This document shows, piece by piece, positions 45,874 to 50,972 of a stretch of 50,972 nucleotides of DNA. Every line of letters begins with the position of its first letter. Position 1 is the first letter of the stretch. The notes beneath the pieces are model-generated. The model did no database searches, was not told the DNA's origin, and worked only from the letters and a program-made list of their open reading frames with translations. A program made the translations under genes and the position numbers. Origin of the DNA: Streptomyces guryensis. Its GTDB lineage: Bacteria > Actinomycetota > Actinomycetes > Streptomycetales > Streptomycetaceae. Location of the stretch: NCBI RefSeq assembly GCF_021261325.1, contig NZ_JAJSBI010000043.1, forward strand, positions 1 to 50,972. The letters run 5' to 3'.

Positions 45874-45892
45874 AACCCCACGAACTGGGGTT
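45874..45892. promoter_or_regulatory. Stem-loop ahead of the SARP gene
   Basis: AACCCCA (45874-45880) and TGGGGTT (45886-45892) pair around five bases, ending 27 bases before the GTG at 45920. TAGGAT at 45858-45863 is a possible -10 for the regulator, which would place the hairpin in its 5' leader. Confidence 0.4.
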
Positions 45893-45919
45893 TGCCGCTG
45901 ACAGGGGGAGTGCAGCACT

Positions 45920-48900
45920 GTGACGGGATCCGTCAAAGCAGCGATGCGGTTCAACATCCTCGGCGCTTTGGAGTGCTGGGAAGGGACTCGCCGGGTGAGA
46001 CTCGGCGGGCCGATCCAGGAGCGAGTGCTGACCATGCTCCTGCTGGAGGACCGACAGGTGGTGACGGTCTCCCGGCTGATCGAGGCGGTTTGGGAGGCCG
46101 AGCCTCCCAGGACCGCGGTGCAGCAGATACGCAAGACCGTCGCCGGCCTAAGGCAACGCATTCCGCGGGGAGCGGAATTGATCGTCACCGAGGGTGCGGG
46201 ATATCGGACCATTCTGGGCCCTGGACAACTCGATCTGCATGACTTTCGACGAATGGGCCAGGAGGCCGCGTCCGCTGTGGCCGAGGGCCGGCCGGCGGAC
46301 GCCGCCGAGAAGCTGAGGGCGGGGCTGGCACTGTGGCGGGGCACGGTGATGTGCGGACAGGGCGGTCCCGTGCTGGACGCCGCCGCCACCGCCCTGGAGG
46401 AACACCGCCTCGCGGCCGAGGAGCAGCTCTTCGAACTGCGGCTGGAGGCGGGCGAGGGCGGTGAACTCGTCGGTGACCTGCGCCGGGCCGTCGATGGGAA
46501 TCCGCTCCGGGAACGGCTGCGCAGCCGGCTCATGCTCGCCCTCTACCGCTCGGGCCAGCAGGCGGAGGCGCTCGCCGAGTACGGCAGGGTCCGGGAGCTG
46601 CTCGCCGAGGAACTCGGCATCGATCCCGGCGAGGAGCTCGTCCGCCTCCACGAGGACATCCTGCGGGGCAGCCCGGCACTCGCCCCGACCCGAATACGCC
46701 GGGCACCGGTGCCGCGCGAGCCCGCGAGGACTGGTGCCGAGTTCCGGACGCCCTGCACCCTGCCCTACGACCTGAGCGACTTCACCGGGCGGGACAGGGA
46801 GTTGGGCCTGCTGCTGAAGATGGCCGAACAGCCCGACACCAGGCTCGTGGGCATCGACGGGATGGGGGGCGCGGGCAAGACGACCCTTGCCGTGCACGCC
46901 GCGCACCAGCTGGCCGAGGCGTACCCCGACGGCCAGGTCTACATCGACCTGCGCGGATTCTCGCCCGAAGAACAGCCGCTGCAGGCCGATTTCGCGGTCG
47001 CCGCGCTGTTGCGGGACCTCGGTGCCTCCGAGGCGCAGATCCCCGACGACGTCCAGGGGCGTCTCGCGCTGTGGCGTTCGTGGACGGCGGACCGGCGACT
47101 GCTGCTGATCCTCGACAACGCGGTGGACACCGCCCAGGTACGGCCACTGCTGGCCGGCCTGACACAGGGATTCGTCATCGTGACCGGCCGGGTCCGGCTG
47201 GTCGACCTCGACAGTGCCCAGTGGCTGTCCCTCGGCAGCATGGAACCCGAGGAGAGCGCGCTGATGCTGACCCGGACACTGGGCGAGGAACGGGTGGCCG
47301 CCGAACCCAAGGCGGCGCGGGCGCTGGCCGAGCAGTGCGGGCAACTGCCGCTGGCCCTGCGCATCATCACCGCCCGGTTGTCCAAGCGGTCCCACTGGAC
47401 CCTGCAGTACCTGGTGGGCCGGCTCCACGACGAGTCCCGCCGACTCAAGGAACTCTGCTCCGACGAACGGAGCGTCGCCACCACCATCCAGCTCTCCTAC
47501 CAGGTGCTGGAACCCGAATACCAGCGCGCCTTCCGGCTCCTGGGCCTGCACGCCGGCAAGGACATCGACGTCCACGCGGCGGCCGCCCTGCTCGGTACTA
47601 CGCCACCGGACGCCGAAGTGATCCTGGAGGGGCTGCTCGACGTGCATCTGCTCCGTCAGACCGTCATAGGTCTGTACTCCTTCCACGACCTCGTACGCAG
47701 CTTCACCCGCGGGTTGCAGCAGGTGTCGGCGCACGACGAGGAGGCGCGGACGGCGCTGGGCGGACTGCTCGACTACTACGTCACGGCGACGGACGAGGCG
47801 TGCCGGGTGCTGTTCCCGGGACGCGTTGAGTACGCGTGCGCCACCGCCGGACCGCCGCCGCAGCTGCCGCCGCTCAAGTGCCCGGCGGAGGCCCGGCAGT
47901 GGTTCAACCGGGAGCTGTCGGCCCTGCGGCAGGCCGTGCACGTCGGCCGCGAGCACGGATATCCCCGGCAGGCCGCCTACCTGGCCCGCAACGCCGTCTT
48001 CCAGTTGCACGGGCGGGGGGACATCAGGGGATACCTGGAGACCGGCGAGGCCGGGCTGGTCGCGGCCCGCCAGGCCGACGACCCCGTCGCCGTGCAGTTC
48101 AGCCTGCGGAACGTGATCGCGGGCCATTCCATGCTCGGTGAGTACCGCAGGGCCGCGGACGCCATCGAGGAGGGTCTCCGCCTCGCCAAGACCGACCGGG
48201 ACCGTCGTCGCGAGGGCGTCTACCTCAGCCAGCTCGGCTGGGTGTACAGCGCCCTGGGGCGCCTGGCCGAGGGGCGGCAGCACCTGGAAGAGGCGGTCCA
48301 CGTGTGCGCGGAGACGAGGAACGCCATGGAGGAGGCCATCGCCCTGTGCAACCTCAGCTCCGTCTACAGCTGGCTGGGGCGTGCGGATGAGGCGGTGGCC
48401 AGGGCACGCCGTTCCGTACGGCTGAGTGACGGGATGAACCAGGTCATGTACCTGGCCTGTGCATTGAACGACCTCGCCATCGCCCATCTGGCCGGCGGTG
48501 ACCACCGTGCGGCGCTCGTCGTGCTGGACCAGGTGCTCGAACTCGGGTCGGAGGCGACGATGCCCAGGAACCGCGCCCTCACCCATGTCCTCATGGCTGA
48601 TGTCTGCCAACGGGACGGACGGGGCGACAGCGCGCCCGCCTTCGTGAAGGATGCCCTGGACCTCGTCGAGCCCCTGGGCACCAGGCCGTGGCAGTCCGAG
48701 ATCGAGAACATCGCCGGGCTCGTCCACCGGCGGCGGGGCGAGTACGACCGCGCGCTGGAGCTGCATCGCAGAGCCTTCCAGCACGCCGCCGCCAGTGAGT
48801 TCCGCATCCAGATGGCATGGGCCCTGGACGGCCTCGCGCAGGCGTCGCAGGGGGCCGGGGACCTCACGGCGGCCGCGGAGTACCGCCGTAGCGCTGACGG

Positions 48901-48949
48901 GCACTTCGATGCCATGGGCGTACCGGACGAGAACCGCAGCCGCGTGTGA
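45920..48949 (+). CDS. AfsR-type SARP transcriptional activator (HTH-BTAD-NB-ARC-TPR)
   Basis: 1009 residues. Residues about 9-100 form an OmpR-like winged helix (LGALECWEGTRRVRLGGPIQ; VSRLIEAVWEAEPPRTAVQQ), then a BTAD domain to about 255. The NB-ARC P-loop GMGGAGKTTLA is at about residues 313-323, followed by an STAND-type region (LLLILDNAV Walker B) and C-terminal TPR repeats. GTG 45920 has GGGGGAG nine bases upstream; an internal ATG at 45944 is an alternative. It is divergent from the nine-gene operon with 170 bases between, and the GGTACC repeats lie in that gap. It is the likely pathway-specific activator. Confidence 0.95.
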   Translation: MTGSVKAAMRFNILGALECWEGTRRVRLGGPIQERVLTMLLLEDRQVVTVSRLIEAVWEAEPPRTAVQQIRKTVAGLRQRIPRGAELIVTEGAGYRTILGPGQLDLHDFRRMGQEAASAVAEGRPADAAEKLRAGLALWRGTVMCGQGGPVLDAAATALEEHRLAAEEQLFELRLEAGEGGELVGDLRRAVDGNPLRERLRSRLMLALYRSGQQAEALAEYGRVRELLAEELGIDPGEELVRLHEDILRGSPALAPTRIRRAPVPREPARTGAEFRTPCTLPYDLSDFTGRDRELGLLLKMAEQPDTRLVGIDGMGGAGKTTLAVHAAHQLAEAYPDGQVYIDLRGFSPEEQPLQADFAVAALLRDLGASEAQIPDDVQGRLALWRSWTADRRLLLILDNAVDTAQVRPLLAGLTQGFVIVTGRVRLVDLDSAQWLSLGSMEPEESALMLTRTLGEERVAAEPKAARALAEQCGQLPLALRIITARLSKRSHWTLQYLVGRLHDESRRLKELCSDERSVATTIQLSYQVLEPEYQRAFRLLGLHAGKDIDVHAAAALLGTTPPDAEVILEGLLDVHLLRQTVIGLYSFHDLVRSFTRGLQQVSAHDEEARTALGGLLDYYVTATDEACRVLFPGRVEYACATAGPPPQLPPLKCPAEARQWFNRELSALRQAVHVGREHGYPRQAAYLARNAVFQLHGRGDIRGYLETGEAGLVAARQADDPVAVQFSLRNVIAGHSMLGEYRRAADAIEEGLRLAKTDRDRRREGVYLSQLGWVYSALGRLAEGRQHLEEAVHVCAETRNAMEEAIALCNLSSVYSWLGRADEAVARARRSVRLSDGMNQVMYLACALNDLAIAHLAGGDHRAALVVLDQVLELGSEATMPRNRALTHVLMADVCQRDGRGDSAPAFVKDALDLVEPLGTRPWQSEIENIAGLVHRRRGEYDRALELHRRAFQHAAASEFRIQMAWALDGLAQASQGAGDLTAAAEYRRSADGHFDAMGVPDENRSRV

Positions 48950-49007
48950 GGATCAGGGCGCTGTGCTCTCCCGCACGGGAAGGCGCAGCGCCCTGGGCGC
49001 GAGGAGG

Positions 49008-49148
49008 TCAGCGAGCGACGACCGCGGGACCGTTGGTGTCGGCCAGTACCCGCCCGGCCGCCGGCCCGTCCTGGACCGCCACTGCCCCGGCACCGAGGAC
49101 CAGCGCCATCGCGAGGACCCCGAGCAGACCTGCCAGCTTGCTTCGCAT
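49008..49148 (-). CDS. Small secreted peptide of 46 residues, candidate signalling or product peptide
   Basis: The ATG at 49148 opens a 46-codon frame ending in TGA at 49008. MRSKLAGLLGVLAMALVLGA is a basic N-terminus plus a hydrophobic core, and GAGAVAVQ suggests signal cleavage around residue 24-26. This leaves a 20-residue tail ending LADTNGPAVVAR. GGGGTGGGA precedes the start. It converges with the SARP gene, 59 bases away. Short secreted peptides adjacent to NB-ARC/TPR regulators can act as quorum peptides, but this one matches no family I know. It could instead be a fortuitous frame downstream of sdaA. Confidence 0.55.
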   Translation of the reverse strand: MRSKLAGLLGVLAMALVLGAGAVAVQDGPAAGRVLADTNGPAVVAR

Positions 49149-49173
49149 CGTTCCCACCCCTGTGATGTGTGTG

Positions 49174-49195
49174 CGCGAAGTGTGTGCACTTCGCG
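49174..49195. promoter_or_regulatory. Perfect dyad upstream of the small peptide gene
   Basis: CGCGAAGTG (49174-49182) and CACTTCGCG (49187-49195) are exact reverse complements around a four-base centre. It lies 26 bases upstream of the small-peptide ATG on the minus strand, and 116 bases beyond the sdaA stop on the same strand, so it may be an operator, a leader hairpin, or the sdaA terminator. Confidence 0.55.
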
Positions 49196-49226
49196 AAACT
49201 GATCATGGGGGACGCGCTTTCCGGAT

Positions 49227-49255
49227 GGAGTCCCTTCCGGTACCAACCGCGTACC
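49227..49255 (-). promoter_or_regulatory. GGTAC repeats at 11-bp spacing upstream of the small peptide gene
   Basis: On the minus strand GGTACGC starts at 49255 and GGTACCG at 49244, with a weak GGACTCC at 49233. The motif and period match the predicted SARP box at 45810-45838. No convincing -10 is seen at the required 8-bp distance, so this is a weaker candidate. Confidence 0.4.
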
Positions 49256-49310
49256 GTCGCCCGCGAACCGCAGCACCGAAGACAAGAACGCGCTGGTCAG
49301 GGCCCGCCCT

Positions 49311-50678
<1,368 letters not shown>

Positions 50679-50710
50679 GGTGACTCCTCAGAACGGGGGT
50701 GGTGCGAGGG

Positions 50711-50728
50711 GCTCCACCGGGGTGGAGC
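50711..50728. promoter_or_regulatory. Compact hairpin between glyA and sdaA
   Basis: GCTCCACC (50711-50718) and GGTGGAGC (50721-50728) pair around two bases, 33 bases upstream of the sdaA start. It could be a leader hairpin or operator affecting sdaA. Confidence 0.35.
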
Positions 50729-50739
50729 GGGGGCGGGGC

Positions 50740-50767
50740 GCCGCGCACACCTCCCAGTGTGCGCGGC
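50740..50767 (-). terminator. glyA terminator or intercistronic attenuator
   Basis: GCCGCGCACAC (50740-50750) and GTGTGCGCGGC (50757-50767) are exact reverse complements around six bases. The hairpin begins 18 bases beyond the glyA stop codon and lies upstream of sdaA, so it may end or attenuate transcription between the two genes. Confidence 0.75.
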
Positions 50768-50784
50768 ACCCTCGCGAAACGGGA

Positions 50785-50972
50785 CTACTTGCCCAGACCG
50801 GGGTACAGCGGGTGCTTGTCGGCGAGGGTTTTGACCCGGGCCTTCAGCACCTCGGCGTCGTAGGAGGGCTTGAGGGCCTGTGCGATGACGTCGGCGACCT
50901 CGGCGAAGTCCTCGGCCGTGAAGCCGCGGGTGGCCAGGGCCGGGGTGCCGATGCGCAGGCCGGAGGTGACCA
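50785..50972 (-). CDS. glyA: Serine hydroxymethyltransferase, C-terminal end
   Basis: Only the last 62 residues are present, ending at the TAG at 50785. TSGLRIGTPALATRGFTAED is the diagnostic GlyA block near the C-terminus, where the Arg binds the substrate carboxylate, and the protein ends in KHPLYPGLGK. The enzyme converts serine and tetrahydrofolate to glycine and 5,10-methylene-THF. The rest lies beyond the right edge. With sdaA it belongs to serine/glycine metabolism. Confidence 0.95.
   Translation of the reverse strand, partial: VTSGLRIGTPALATRGFTAEDFAEVADVIAQALKPSYDAEVLKARVKTLADKHPLYPGLGK

Noticed and set aside
46148..48904. 918-codon minus-strand open frame opposite the SARP gene
   Set aside because: It is the antisense shadow of a strongly conserved SARP; its residue composition (Gly, Arg, Ala, Val, His runs) lacks recognisable domains, and such frames are usual in high-GC DNA.
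36032..49148. Mobile element with integrase carrying the cluster
   Set aside because: No integrase, transposase, tRNA or flanking direct repeat was seen at either border. The block may still be acquired, but the sequence shows no element.

Overview
The window is very G+C-rich, gene-dense chromosomal DNA from a Streptomyces or a close relative. The grounds are GTG/TTG starts, extreme third-position GC, glycogen enzymes of the GlgE type, a 70-residue EF-hand protein, a pierisin-type ADP-ribosyltransferase, SARP and NarL-type regulators, and a gene order that (from memory) follows the S. coelicolor region SCO5443 to SCO5470. No tRNA, rRNA, CRISPR array, transposase or integrase was seen. No gene-free stretch exceeds about 300 bases; the longest (28460-28742) carries 11-bp direct repeats.

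Layout. 1-5004: alpha-glucan metabolism (glgE, cut by the window edge; glgP) with a secreted subtilase between them. 5160-9665: a DUF1990 protein and two tandem secreted M4 metalloproteases. 9904-17191: four half-size ABC exporters in one minus-strand operon, forming two heterodimer pairs. 17397-20973: an ABC-2 transporter coupled to a sensor kinase and NarL-type regulator. 20970-24627: the relic of a sulfatase, an unknown membrane protein, and the debranching enzyme glgX. 24777-27433: two tandem L,D-transpeptidase lipoproteins. 27692-35933: mostly core genes (enoyl-CoA hydratase, RsbW-like ATPase, NodB-like lipoprotein, beta-propeller lipoprotein, secreted DNA/nucleotide ADP-ribosyltransferase, GNAT protein, MerR regulator, EF-hand protein, F420/NADP-type oxidoreductase, MOSC protein, GH25-like protein). 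49311-50972: sdaA and the 3' end of glyA.

The accessory block is 36032-49148. It is a tightly coupled nine-gene minus-strand operon with a divergent 1009-residue AfsR-type SARP and, beyond the regulator, a 46-codon secreted-peptide gene. In transcription order the operon encodes an MFS exporter, a BesD-like Fe/2-oxoglutarate oxygenase with an intact HxD triad, a membrane di-iron desaturase/hydroxylase, a PurD-like ATP-grasp ligase, an EctB-like diaminobutyrate aminotransferase, an ATP-grasp ligase fused to a rhodanese domain, a 7Fe-type ferredoxin, a GPP34 protein and a second MFS exporter. Four junctions are 4-base GTGA overlaps. There is no NRPS, PKS or RiPP core.

My reading is a pathway that makes a diamino acid (probably 2,4-diaminobutyrate), oxidises it once or twice, ligates it by ATP-grasp chemistry (possibly with sulfur delivery) and exports it as a small modified amino acid or short peptide. 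I do not recognise it as a known cluster. Three 11-bp-spaced GGTACC-like heptamers lie 8 bp from a plausible -10 ahead of the operon, as expected for a SARP target, and a related GGTAC pair lies upstream of the small peptide gene.
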